5,740 bases of DNA, from NCBI GenBank assembly GCA_007131065.1, contig SLRF01000041.1, positions 1 to 5,740 on the forward strand, written 5' to 3'. A program made the translations under genes and the position numbers. Origin of the DNA: Candidatus Saccharimonadota bacterium. GTDB taxonomy: Bacteria > Patescibacteriota > Saccharimonadia > QS-5-54-17. Position 1 is the stretch's first letter; each line of letters starts with the position of its first letter. The notes under the pieces were generated by a model that ran no database searches, was not told where the DNA came from, and saw only the letters and a program-made list of their open reading frames with translations. Positions 1 to 5,570 of this stretch are shown one piece after another.

Positions 1-2
1 AG

Positions 3-155
3 CGAGACTTGCCCGCAGAAATGTATTTCGAGGACAAGTTGAAGTGGAATAGCGAAGCGATAGCGAAGACTGACCATAGCGAGGAGAATGATTCTGTCTT
101 CGACTCTGAGGGAATGAGTCTCAGGCTCAGACTCGAACGAGAGCGAATGAAATGA
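3..155 (+). CDS. possible C-terminal end of an unidentified plus-strand gene (partial, cut by left edge)
   Basis: A reading frame is open from the left edge to a TGA at 153-155, giving about 50 residues rich in Glu, Asp, Arg and Lys, such as LPAEMYFEDKLKW near its start. I do not recognise the protein. A plus-strand terminator lies 20-45 bases downstream, which supports some plus-strand gene ending here. The frame is uncertain. A second frame is also open from base 2 and stops with TAG at 50-52 (ending NVFRGQVEVE). The third stops at 40-42. From about base 49 the DNA looks like a REP-type repeat, so the last 35 residues of the longer frame may be repeat read as protein. The true gene may be the shorter frame. 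Sequence to the left would settle it. Confidence 0.3.
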   Translation, partial: RDLPAEMYFEDKLKWNSEAIAKTDHSEENDSVFDSEGMSLRLRLERERMK

Positions 156-165
156 GTCGAAGGAC
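49..165. repeat. REP-like palindromic intergenic element with AGCGAAG words
   Basis: AGCGA words recur at 51-55, 57-60 (partial), 62-66 and 78-82, followed by a nested palindrome. CTTCGACTC at 98-106 is the exact reverse complement of GAGTCGAAG at 154-162. Between them, GAGTCT at 116-121 pairs with AGACTC at 129-134 around a seven-base loop. TTCGACTC/GAGTCGAA and AGCGAAG words of this kind are common in short dispersed repeats of many bacterial genomes, so I read this as a REP-like element at the end of a transcription unit. Only one copy is in the window, so its dispersed nature is not shown here. Confidence 0.45.
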
Positions 166-177
166 CCATGGAGATTT

Positions 178-203
178 AAGCCACCCGTTAGGGTGGTTTT
201 GAT
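178..203 (+). terminator. Rho-independent terminator (plus strand, possibly bidirectional)
   Basis: CCACCC at 181-186 and GGGTGG at 191-196 form a perfect six-pair stem around a GTTA tetraloop. On the plus strand the stem extends by a G-T and two A-T pairs and is followed by TTTTGATTT. On the minus strand the same stem is followed by CTTAAAT, a weak U-tract with an A-C mismatch at its base. It therefore best terminates a plus-strand gene entering from the left edge. It may also stop the minus-strand ndk transcript, whose stop codon is about 65 bases away and for which I see no better terminator. Confidence 0.7.
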
Positions 204-210
204 TTGCTTG

Positions 211-225
211 GCTATTGCAGATAGC
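211..225. other. small inverted repeat between ndk and the terminator
   Basis: GCTAT at 211-215 and ATAGC at 221-225 form a five-pair stem with a five-base loop. No T-run follows on either strand, so it is not a convincing terminator by itself. The rest of 204-262 shows no other clear signal. Confidence 0.25.
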
Positions 226-262
226 GGATTTGAACCGTAATCCTGCGAATACTGACCACTGA

Positions 263-745
263 CTAGCTGTCGCGGCCATCTCCTGAGCGTTCCTTATGTT
301 CGTATACGTGAATATACTCGCTCTTATCGTAACTGAGCAGTTCTTCGTCACTAAAGAACCGCGATACCTCTTTCTCTCCGTTCTCAGCACTATCTGAAGC
401 ATGAATTAGATTTCTGCCCTGTCCTATAGCAAAGTCGCCCCGAATAGTACCGGCATCGGCCTCTCTAGGATTAGTGGCTCCGACGATTACGCGCACACTT
501 GCCGTGCACTCATATCCCTCCCAGGCCATTGCTACAACTGGAGAACTTTTCATGAAGTTTTTGATATCGTCATAAAATGGCTTGTCGGTAAGATGTGAAT
601 AATGCTCGTCCAGCATCTCATCATCGACTGAAAGCATCTTGATTCCTATCAGCTTGAGGCCTTTACGTTCGAACCTGTTTATAATATTTCCGACCAAGCC
701 TCGTTGCACGGCGTCAGGTTTAGCTAAGATAAGTGTTCGTTCCAT
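263..745 (-). CDS. ndk: nucleoside diphosphate kinase
   Basis: This cytosolic enzyme moves the gamma-phosphate of ATP onto other (d)NDPs through a phosphohistidine, balancing NTP and dNTP pools. The 160-residue protein has the whole family fold. It starts MERTLILAKPDAVQRGLVG with Lys9. Residues 86-105 read VIVGATNP and then DAGTIRGDF with Arg102. The active-site loop RNLIHASDS carries the phospho-accepting His115. FFSDEEL follows near 130. The usual length is 130-155, so the charged tail after about residue 150 (ending RSGDGRDS) is a small extension. The start is supported by AAGGGGAG at 750-757, four bases before ATG. It lies 25 bases after uppP and is probably the last gene of that run. A TATGAT -10-like box over the uppP stop codon could give it extra, independent expression. 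Confidence 0.96.
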   Translation of the reverse strand: MERTLILAKPDAVQRGLVGNIINRFERKGLKLIGIKMLSVDDEMLDEHYSHLTDKPFYDDIKNFMKSSPVVAMAWEGYECTASVRVIVGATNPREADAGTIRGDFAIGQGRNLIHASDSAENGEKEVSRFFSDEELLSYDKSEYIHVYEHKERSGDGRDS

Positions 746-749
746 GTGT

Positions 750-757
750 CTCCCCTT
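750..757 (-). promoter_or_regulatory. ribosome binding site of ndk
   Basis: On the minus strand AAGGGGAG stands four bases before the ATG at 743-745. It is one of the clearest Shine-Dalgarno sequences in the left half of the window and fixes the ndk start. Confidence 0.6.
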
Positions 758-769
758 TAAGAATTTAAA

Positions 770-775
770 ATCATA
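770..775 (-). promoter_or_regulatory. possible -10 box of an internal ndk promoter
   Basis: TATGAT on the minus strand matches TATAAT at five of six positions and overlaps the uppP stop codon. Transcription would start near 763, leaving a leader of about 18 bases that contains the ndk Shine-Dalgarno. No good -35 hexamer is seen at 16-18 bases upstream, so the call is weak. Confidence 0.25.
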
Positions 776-1556
776 CTACCAATATAACAGTGAGCACTGC
801 AGCCAGTACTATCCTGTACCAGGCGAATACCGCCAACTTATGGGTGCTTAGATAGCTCAATAGGAATCGTATCACGAAATAGGCTATTACAAAGGCAATC
901 ACAAAGCCTACGGCAAAATATACAAAGTCGTTAGCCATATCTGCCCGTACGGCACTATCTCCTAAAACACGAACATTGGCCCCAGAAAGCACAGGTATCG
1001 CCATATAAAAGCTAAATCTCGCCGACTCGGCGTTATTCATACCTAGCAATGATCCAGCCACTATCGTACTTCCGGCCCGGGAAGTGCCCGGTATCAAGGC
1101 CAGGACTTGAGCAATACCGATTATCAATGCATCCTTAGTAGTTAAATCTTTAACCTTACGAACGCCACTGCGACGATCCGCTACGAACATCAGTATAGCT
1201 ACCAAAACCAACATTACTACTATCACCCATAGAGAGCGCAGGGCTGTCTCGACTACGTCCTGAAAGAAATATCCGGCTAATACCGCCGGTATGGTCGCTA
1301 CCACCAGAAGCACTAGAAGTTTACTGTCTCTGCCGCCTCTCAGTAGCGATTTAATAAATCGTAAAATTTCATTTCTGAAATACACTAGCAAGGACAGCAG
1401 AGTCCCTAGGTGCAATATCACGTCGTATGCTAGTGACGTAAAACCTGAATCCATATAATACTCTGCGATTATCAGATGTGCAGAACTGGACACCGGTATA
1501 AATTCCGTTATGCCCTGTACTATACCGAGAATAATTGCTTGGATTAATTCATTCAT
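771..1556 (-). CDS. uppP: undecaprenyl-diphosphatase (BacA/UppP family)
   Basis: This integral membrane enzyme dephosphorylates undecaprenyl diphosphate to the monophosphate, recycling the lipid carrier of peptidoglycan and surface polymers. Overproduction is classically linked to bacitracin resistance. At 261 residues it has normal length and both signature regions. The first is GIVQGITEF at 11-19 with Glu18, followed by PVSSSAH at 21-27 with His27. The second is PGTSRAGST at 156-164 with the catalytic Arg160. About eight hydrophobic segments cover the protein, and VILHLGT at 46-52 is another family landmark. Two variants are visible: Gln14 where E. coli has a Glu, a frequent variant, and Ala161 where SRSG is usual. 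The gene starts 45 bases after the 152-residue membrane protein gene and has no clear Shine-Dalgarno. A weak -10-like box lies nine bases before the ATG. Confidence 0.96.
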   Translation of the reverse strand: MNELIQAIILGIVQGITEFIPVSSSAHLIIAEYYMDSGFTSLAYDVILHLGTLLSLLVYFRNEILRFIKSLLRGGRDSKLLVLLVVATIPAVLAGYFFQDVVETALRSLWVIVVMLVLVAILMFVADRRSGVRKVKDLTTKDALIIGIAQVLALIPGTSRAGSTIVAGSLLGMNNAESARFSFYMAIPVLSGANVRVLGDSAVRADMANDFVYFAVGFVIAFVIAYFVIRFLLSYLSTHKLAVFAWYRIVLAAVLTVILVV

Positions 1557-1565
1557 GCAGGTCTT

Positions 1566-1595
1566 AGTATCTCTCTGTCTAACGTGCTAATGCAA
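1566..1595 (-). promoter_or_regulatory. possible weak promoter of uppP
   Basis: On the minus strand TTGCAT (1590-1595) and GATACT (1566-1571) are spaced by 18 bases. They match the sigma-70-type consensus at three and four of six positions. The -10-like box ends nine bases before the uppP ATG, the same geometry as the better box before the gene ending at 2731. No Shine-Dalgarno is present. Read-through from upstream is an equally good explanation for uppP expression. Confidence 0.22.
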
Positions 1596-1601
1596 GCTAT
1601 C

Positions 1602-2060
1602 TCAATAAAAATATATCGCTCTATCGAAGCAGTTTAGGCCCGGTTCATGGTAATCAAAACTCCCCTGTATAGCAGACCCCGAGGAGCTTTCGCTACGAAA
1701 CTCTCCGCAAAGCTCTATATCCACCCTACCTTGTCGTGCTACATCAGTATAGCTCAGCTCGTAATTTCTCTCCTCGGCTCTTTCTAATAAATCAGAACCA
1801 AGATCTAGCTCATAAAGACCAGGTAATCTGTCGATATCTACTTCATCATCCAGATTTATAGAGCCAGGAGCTCTAGGTGAATCACCGGTATTTAAATCAG
1901 TGTTTCTGAGCTCATGTCTGATGCTTTCTTCTATAACTAGAAAGTCGTCTATCGTCTGCTGGTCATGCCGGATATCCTGGGTGAAGAAAAACTGCGCCCA
2001 AATTAAGATTACAAAAGAGCATGCCAGTAGTGTGGCAACTATATAGTGCCTACGCATCAT
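1602..2060 (-). CDS. small membrane-anchored protein of unknown function with paired C-terminal cysteines
   Basis: No function is recognised. The 152-residue protein has basic residues MMRRH, one hydrophobic segment at about 6-27, then a polar domain of about 125 residues, which suggests an N-terminal anchor with the rest outside the cell. Residues 30-55 are acidic and probably helical. The C-terminal part has IDRLPGLYEL at 76-85, ELCGEF with Cys118, and YHEPGLNCF with Cys144. From memory, a YxLCAxF ... WxHxxGxxCF pattern recurs in small anchored proteins of Saccharibacteria, and this looks like a member. The two cysteines could form a disulfide, which is inference. It overlaps the preceding gene through ATGA, so the two are probably translated together. 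ATG codons at 2058-2060 and 2055-2057 are both possible starts. Confidence 0.85.
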   Translation of the reverse strand: MMRRHYIVATLLACSFVILIWAQFFFTQDIRHDQQTIDDFLVIEESIRHELRNTDLNTGDSPRAPGSINLDDEVDIDRLPGLYELDLGSDLLERAEERNYELSYTDVARQGRVDIELCGEFRSESSSGSAIQGSFDYHEPGLNCFDRAIYFY

Positions 2061-2731
2061 TCCAGCCTTGATTGTTCGCCGAAATATTTCCAGAATATAC
2101 CTCCGGCCAGACCTATAGTAATCATCGCATGCAGCGTCTCAGCTAGCAGATTAACATCGGTAGTAGTAGCACCGGCTGCGTTAATAAGGTTAAACACATA
2201 GGCAATGAGCTTAATGATGCCTATTAGAAAGGTCACTAGCAATAAAAACTGCACCGCCCTTCTGCGTGATGGATCATTGAGTATCTGAGGATTAGCCGAC
2301 TCTCGCTTTTTCAAACGTAGCATCAACCATATGTATACTGGACCGTTCACAGCTAATGCAGCTGTTGAGTACGGTATGACTTCCCGGTAGAAACTAAATT
2401 TATCGGTATCTATAACTACATTTACAATGCTATGCAACATAGAGCCTACCGCTAGGGCCACAATACCGAGAGCCAAGAAATAAATAAGATATTCAAAGCC
2501 ACTACCAGAGAAACCACTGCTGACAACACTGAGTGATTCATCTTGCTTACGATCGGGGCTAGACGAAGAAGTCGACCGTGGAGATGGCGGCACTAAATCC
2601 TCGTCATCCTCCATGTGAAGATATATTTCGCGCCCACCCCATCCAGCATCAAGTAGTCGCTGACGTATATCGCTATCCGATAAGCCCTTGTCTCTTGCTC
2701 TAGCTATATAGTCTCTTAGGTGACTATTCAT
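2057..2731 (-). CDS. four-helix membrane protein, DUF5671-like, with N-terminal helical motif
   Basis: The role is unknown. The 224-residue protein has three parts. Residues 1-40 form a soluble helical motif, with DYIARARDKGLSDSDIRQRL then DAGW, of the type 'helix, short turn, L..AGW' found in front of membrane domains in Patescibacteria. Residues 41-75 are an acidic and Ser/Pro-rich linker, probably disordered. Four hydrophobic segments follow at about 80-105, 120-140, 158-182 and 195-215. The arginine-led third helix (SRRRAVQFLLLVTFLIG) resembles DUF5671 proteins. It is the first gene of a minus-strand run with the 152-residue protein, uppP and ndk. No Shine-Dalgarno precedes the ATG, but an extended -10 box lies nine bases upstream, so the mRNA may be leaderless. 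The DUF5671 assignment is from memory and moderately sure. Confidence 0.85.
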   Translation of the reverse strand: MNSHLRDYIARARDKGLSDSDIRQRLLDAGWGGREIYLHMEDDEDLVPPSPRSTSSSSPDRKQDESLSVVSSGFSGSGFEYLIYFLALGIVALAVGSMLHSIVNVVIDTDKFSFYREVIPYSTAALAVNGPVYIWLMLRLKKRESANPQILNDPSRRRAVQFLLLVTFLIGIIKLIAYVFNLINAAGATTTDVNLLAETLHAMITIGLAGGIFWKYFGEQSRLE

Positions 2732-2740
2732 ATTAATGCA

Positions 2741-2748
2741 ATTTTAGC
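2741..2748 (-). promoter_or_regulatory. extended -10 promoter of the DUF5671-like/uppP/ndk run
   Basis: On the minus strand TGCTAAAAT (box TAAAAT at 2741-2746, preceded by TGC) matches an extended -10 element; the box itself matches TATAAT at five of six positions. No good -35 is seen, which is normal for extended -10 promoters. The box ends nine bases before the ATG at 2729-2731, so transcription should begin within two or three bases of the start codon. Confidence 0.5.
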
Positions 2749-2774
2749 ACACGCAAGGCCACATGCCGTACAAT
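2746..2774 (+). promoter_or_regulatory. promoter of the Xer recombinase gene
   Basis: TACAAT at 2769-2774 matches TATAAT at five of six positions. AGCACA at 2746-2751, 17 bases upstream, keeps the ACA half of TTGACA. Seven bases after the -10 box is the A of ATG 2781, so the message would begin at that start codon. It abuts the opposing promoter of the minus-strand run. Confidence 0.45.
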
Positions 2775-2780
2775 AAAGAC

Positions 2781-3698
2781 ATGCAACTCTCCGACGCTAT
2801 CATCGATTTCCTAGAACATCTAGAGATAGAGCAAAACCGTTCACAGAAAACTATTGCCAACTACGACCGGTATCTGCAACGTTTCGCTCAATTTAGTGGC
2901 GACATATCGGTAAAGAAGATCAACGGTGAAACTATACGCAAGTTCCGCTTACATCTTAATCGTATGAAGGACGACCGTGGCAACAACCTTTCTAAAACTA
3001 CCCAAAATTACCATCTGATAGCCCTGCGTTCATTTCTGCGATATCTAAACAAGCGCGATATCGAGGTGCTATCGCCAGAAAAGATAGAGCTTGCAAAAGT
3101 AAAAAGACCCAAAGTCGAGTTCCTGTCTCCCGAAGAGTTAGAGCGTTTATTCGAGCAGACAGATACATCGACTCTCATAGGGCTACGCGATAGGGCCATA
3201 CTGGAATTACTATTTTCTAGCGGATTGCGCGTATCAGAACTAGTCAATCTCGACCGCGACCACATCAATCTCAAACGAAGAGAATTTATGGTACGTGGTA
3301 AAGGAGACAAAGACCGGCCTATATTCATAAGCGAGGTAGCAGCCGAATCGATACAATCCTACCTCGATAAACGTAGCGACAACTACAAACCACTATTCAT
3401 CCACTACTCCGGCACGCAAAGCGAACTAAACGAAGGTGATTACACTCGACTGACCGCCAGAAGCATCCAGCGTAGCGTAGGTAAATATGCTCGTCTTGCC
3501 GGAATCACCAAAAAAGTAACCCCGCACGTCCTCAGACATAGCTTCGCTACCAATCTACTGCGAAACGGCGCCGATATGCGTAGCGTACAGGCCCTTCTAG
3601 GGCACAGTAATATATCCACCACTCAGATATACACACACGTAACCGACCCCCAGCTCAAGGCCGTACACGAGAGATTCCACAACAAGCCCTCAGGCTAG
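2781..3698 (+). CDS. xerC/xerD-like: XerC/XerD-type tyrosine site-specific recombinase
   Basis: The enzyme cuts and rejoins DNA through a 3'-phosphotyrosine. In most bacteria Xer proteins resolve chromosome dimers at dif. All catalytic residues are present (numbering from this start; add 6 for the longer form): Arg150 in SGLRVSEL, Lys174 in VRGKGDKDR, His249 and Arg252 in HVLRHSFA, His275 in LGHSN, and Tyr284 in IYTHV. The SAM-like DNA-binding domain covers about 1-95 (FLEHLEIEQNRSQKT). At 305 residues the length is typical. I chose ATG 2781 because a good -10 box lies within the codons between 2763 and 2781. The alternative start at 2763 has a weak AAGG four bases upstream and adds MPYNKD. 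No integrase-type extra domain is seen, so a housekeeping role is likelier than a mobile element. Its 3' end overlaps pilD on the other strand. Confidence 0.93.
   Translation: MQLSDAIIDFLEHLEIEQNRSQKTIANYDRYLQRFAQFSGDISVKKINGETIRKFRLHLNRMKDDRGNNLSKTTQNYHLIALRSFLRYLNKRDIEVLSPEKIELAKVKRPKVEFLSPEELERLFEQTDTSTLIGLRDRAILELLFSSGLRVSELVNLDRDHINLKRREFMVRGKGDKDRPIFISEVAAESIQSYLDKRSDNYKPLFIHYSGTQSELNEGDYTRLTARSIQRSVGKYARLAGITKKVTPHVLRHSFATNLLRNGADMRSVQALLGHSNISTTQIYTHVTDPQLKAVHERFHNKPSG
3690..3698. other. tail-to-tail overlap of the recombinase gene and pilD
   Basis: The recombinase stop codon TAG is at 3696-3698 and the pilD stop codon (TCA on the plus strand) is at 3690-3692, so the convergent genes share nine bases. 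No hairpin with a T-run is seen within 100 bases on either side. Confidence 0.9.
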
Positions 3699-4484
3699 AC
3701 CGGAAAAGCGCATATACCATTCTGCTATATCATCTGCGAAAAGGAACGCCAGCCACGCACCAAATAACAGAAACGGACCGAACGGAACAACGTCCTTGCG
3801 TGTTCTTAATTTTGTAGCAATCAATACAACACTTACTAACGCCGCTATATTAAAGGCCAAGACCAGCCCGATTAATGTTGGCCAGCCACCGAGCAGTGCA
3901 CCCAATACAAAAACCAGCTTTACGTCCCCACCCCCCATCCAGGCGCCTTTGCCAAGTATGTGTAGTAAATAAAAGAATCCAAAAGCCGATACAGCCCCTA
4001 TGAGTGGCGATATTAGCCATTCACCTAGTCCCGCTCCCGCAAAAGCTTGCACGATCTGATACATTACGACCAATACAAGAAGTGTTGCTACCATACTGTT
4101 TGGAAGCAATCTCCATTTCAAATCATAAACGGCTAGGGCTATGAACTGCCCCACAATAGCAAGCCATACAATCAGAGCAGCCCACCCAAACACAGCCTCA
4201 GGCTTGTCTAGGAAGGCCACACTTAGCATAAAAGATATCGCTGTAATAATCTCTACAATTGGATACTGTTTCGATATAGGCTCACCACAGTATCGGCATT
4301 TGCCCCGTAACATCAGCCAGCTGACCACTGGAAATAGATCTTTGACCGCTAAGGTCTTGTTACATTTCGGACAATGGGATCGCTCTCTACCAATCTTCTC
4401 TCCAGTATGTGTGCGCCACACCAAAGCATTGATAAAACTACCATAGATAAGACCGTAAAATCCGACTATGGCGATAAGCGCCAT
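3690..4484 (-). CDS. pilD: prepilin peptidase (type IV leader peptidase, A24 family)
   Basis: This inner-membrane aspartic protease cleaves the short leader of type IV prepilins and usually N-methylates the new N-terminus. The 264-residue protein has the full two-part form. GSFINALVWR at 15-24 leads into the cytoplasmic N-terminal domain, with zinc-type pairs CPKC (38-41) and CRYC (63-66) and the conserved run ISKQYPIVE at 70-78. The A24 peptidase domain follows, with the two catalytic aspartates at Asp121 (YDLKWRLLPN) and Asp187 (GGGDVKL). VPFGPFLLFGAW at 233-244 is another landmark. Seven or eight hydrophobic segments are visible. The complete CXXC pairs suggest an active methyltransferase half, which is inference. 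It starts two bases after pilT, with a GGAG Shine-Dalgarno inside the pilT end, so translation is coupled. Confidence 0.96.
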   Translation of the reverse strand: MALIAIVGFYGLIYGSFINALVWRTHTGEKIGRERSHCPKCNKTLAVKDLFPVVSWLMLRGKCRYCGEPISKQYPIVEIITAISFMLSVAFLDKPEAVFGWAALIVWLAIVGQFIALAVYDLKWRLLPNSMVATLLVLVVMYQIVQAFAGAGLGEWLISPLIGAVSAFGFFYLLHILGKGAWMGGGDVKLVFVLGALLGGWPTLIGLVLAFNIAALVSVVLIATKLRTRKDVVPFGPFLLFGAWLAFLFADDIAEWYMRFSGLA

Positions 4485-4486
4485 TA

Positions 4487-5554
4487 TTAACTCCGCATTA
4501 AGCGTTCAAATTCCTGCAGATCTACTGCTACGTTTTTGGCTTCCTCAAGAGTGATCTTGCCGCCTCTTACGAACTCTACCAATGTCTTGTCCATAGATTG
4601 CATACCCAGGTCTCCACCAGTCTGTATAACTGAGTCGAGCTGATGTGTCTTACCTTCACGAATAATATTACGTACCGCAGAATTGGCCACCAATACCTCA
4701 GACGCTACTACTCTTCCGCCTCCTACAGCAGGTACTAGGCGCTGGGCGCATATACCCTGAAGTATAGAGGCTAGCTGCACCCGTATCTGTTGCTGCTGGT
4801 GTGGCGGGAATACGTCGATCATACGATCAATCGACTGGGCAGCCGAGTTGGTGTGCAGGGTAGCAAACACCAAGTGCCCTGTCTCAGCGATAGTAATGGC
4901 CGAAGCAATAGTCTCAAGGTCACGCATCTCACCTACTAAAACTACATCCGGGTCTTGTCGCAAGCTGGAACGGAGAGCTGCTGCGAACGAATAGGTGTCG
5001 TAATGTACCTCACGCTGCACAAGCACTGATTTTTTGCTTTTGTGAGCATACTCTACTGGATCTTCGATAGTTATGATGTGCGTCGCCCTCTCGGTATTAA
5101 TCTTGTCGATCATCGCAGCCAGGGTGGTAGACTTACCAGATCCGGTAGGCCCGGTAACTAATACTAATCCTCTGGGGAATTCAGTAAATTTACTCATAGC
5201 TTTAGGTAGGCCTAGCTGTTCAAGAGTGCGAATCTCGTTGGGAATCAAACGCAAAGCAGCGGCTAGATTACCTCGTTCGTGGAAAGCGTTTACACGAAAA
5301 CGCCCTAGATCTCCGAAAGCAAAGGAAAAGTCCAGCTCCTTATCCTTGGTAAGTATCTGTTTCTGTTCATCATCGACGATCGAATAAATAAGATTCTCGA
5401 CCATCTCCTCGTCAAGCGGTGGAGCATCGTGTGACGCCACTAGTGAGCCGTCAACCCTTAGCATGGGCTGTAAGCCTACTTGTAAGTGCAGGTCGGACGC
5501 GTCCTTGTCTATGACCTCTTGTAATAAATTCTCTATTCGTAAATTTGACTGCAT
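4487..5554 (-). CDS. pilT: type IV pilus retraction ATPase
   Basis: PilT is a cytoplasmic hexameric ATPase that depolymerises type IV pili, powering twitching and DNA uptake. The 355-residue protein has the usual length and every motif: Walker A GPTGSGKST at 135-143, Asp box ITIEDPVEY at 161-169, Walker B DVVLVGEMRD at 203-212, and His box GHLVFATLHT at 226-235. The retraction-specific C-terminal motif appears as AVRNIIREGK at 293-302 (AIRNLIRE in the type protein), with GMQSMD at 317-322. The N-terminal PAS-like domain begins DASDLHLQVG at 18-27. The AIRNLIRE-type motif separates it from PilB. AGGAGG stands ten bases before the ATG and overlaps the pilB stop codon, so translation is probably coupled to pilB. 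pilD follows directly. Confidence 0.97.
   Translation of the reverse strand: MQSNLRIENLLQEVIDKDASDLHLQVGLQPMLRVDGSLVASHDAPPLDEEMVENLIYSIVDDEQKQILTKDKELDFSFAFGDLGRFRVNAFHERGNLAAALRLIPNEIRTLEQLGLPKAMSKFTEFPRGLVLVTGPTGSGKSTTLAAMIDKINTERATHIITIEDPVEYAHKSKKSVLVQREVHYDTYSFAAALRSSLRQDPDVVLVGEMRDLETIASAITIAETGHLVFATLHTNSAAQSIDRMIDVFPPHQQQQIRVQLASILQGICAQRLVPAVGGGRVVASEVLVANSAVRNIIREGKTHQLDSVIQTGGDLGMQSMDKTLVEFVRGGKITLEEAKNVAVDLQEFERLMRS
4491..4494 (-). promoter_or_regulatory. ribosome binding site of pilD within the end of pilT
   Basis: GGAG on the minus strand lies six bases before the pilD ATG and inside the last codons of pilT. With a two-base gap between the genes, this arrangement favours translational coupling and supports the pilD start at 4482-4484. 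Confidence 0.55.
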
Positions 5555-5564
5555 ATTTGCTAAA

Positions 5565-5570
5565 CCTCCT
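5565..5570 (-). promoter_or_regulatory. consensus ribosome binding site of pilT overlapping the pilB stop codon
   Basis: AGGAGG on the minus strand is a full Shine-Dalgarno ten bases before the pilT ATG. Its first two bases are also the last two bases of the pilB TAG stop codon (5569-5571). Ribosomes ending pilB would sit at the pilT binding site. Confidence 0.8.

Noticed and set aside
226..236. GGTTCAAATCC on the minus strand, resembling a tRNA T-loop
   Set aside because: Only three pairs of a T-stem form, no matching acceptor strand is found upstream (that region is the ndk 3' end), and no cloverleaf can be drawn.
127..402. 91-codon minus-strand open frame over the ndk 3' end
   Set aside because: It overlaps ndk in another frame, crosses the terminator and REP-like repeat, and has no recognisable domain.
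639..851. 70-codon plus-strand open frame spanning the ndk-uppP junction
   Set aside because: It lies opposite two certain genes and their intergenic gap and has no recognisable features.
2018..2060. Possible lipobox (LLAC, Cys14) in the 152-residue protein
   Set aside because: The hydrophobic run continues well past the Cys (SFVILIWAQFFF), which fits a membrane anchor rather than a cleaved lipoprotein signal.
2732..2780. dif-like Xer site beside the recombinase gene
   Set aside because: No 28-base pair of inverted 11-base arms with a central spacer is visible here or in the other intergenic gaps.
3008..3328. 106-codon open frame antisense to the recombinase, and a shorter one at 3440-3622
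   Set aside because: Arg/Ser-rich shadow translations of a well-conserved gene, with no own start signal.
3591..3603. GCCCTTCTAGGGC hairpin near the end of the recombinase gene
   Set aside because: It lies within conserved codons (ALLGHS region) and no T-run follows.
2781..3698. Recombinase as an integrase of a mobile element
   Set aside because: No direct repeats, tRNA attachment site, excisionase or cargo genes are seen, and the protein has the plain Xer length and layout.
4141..4446. Plus-strand open frame antisense to pilD, and another at 5073-5387 antisense to pilT
   Set aside because: They lie opposite strongly conserved domains and show no domain or ribosome binding site.
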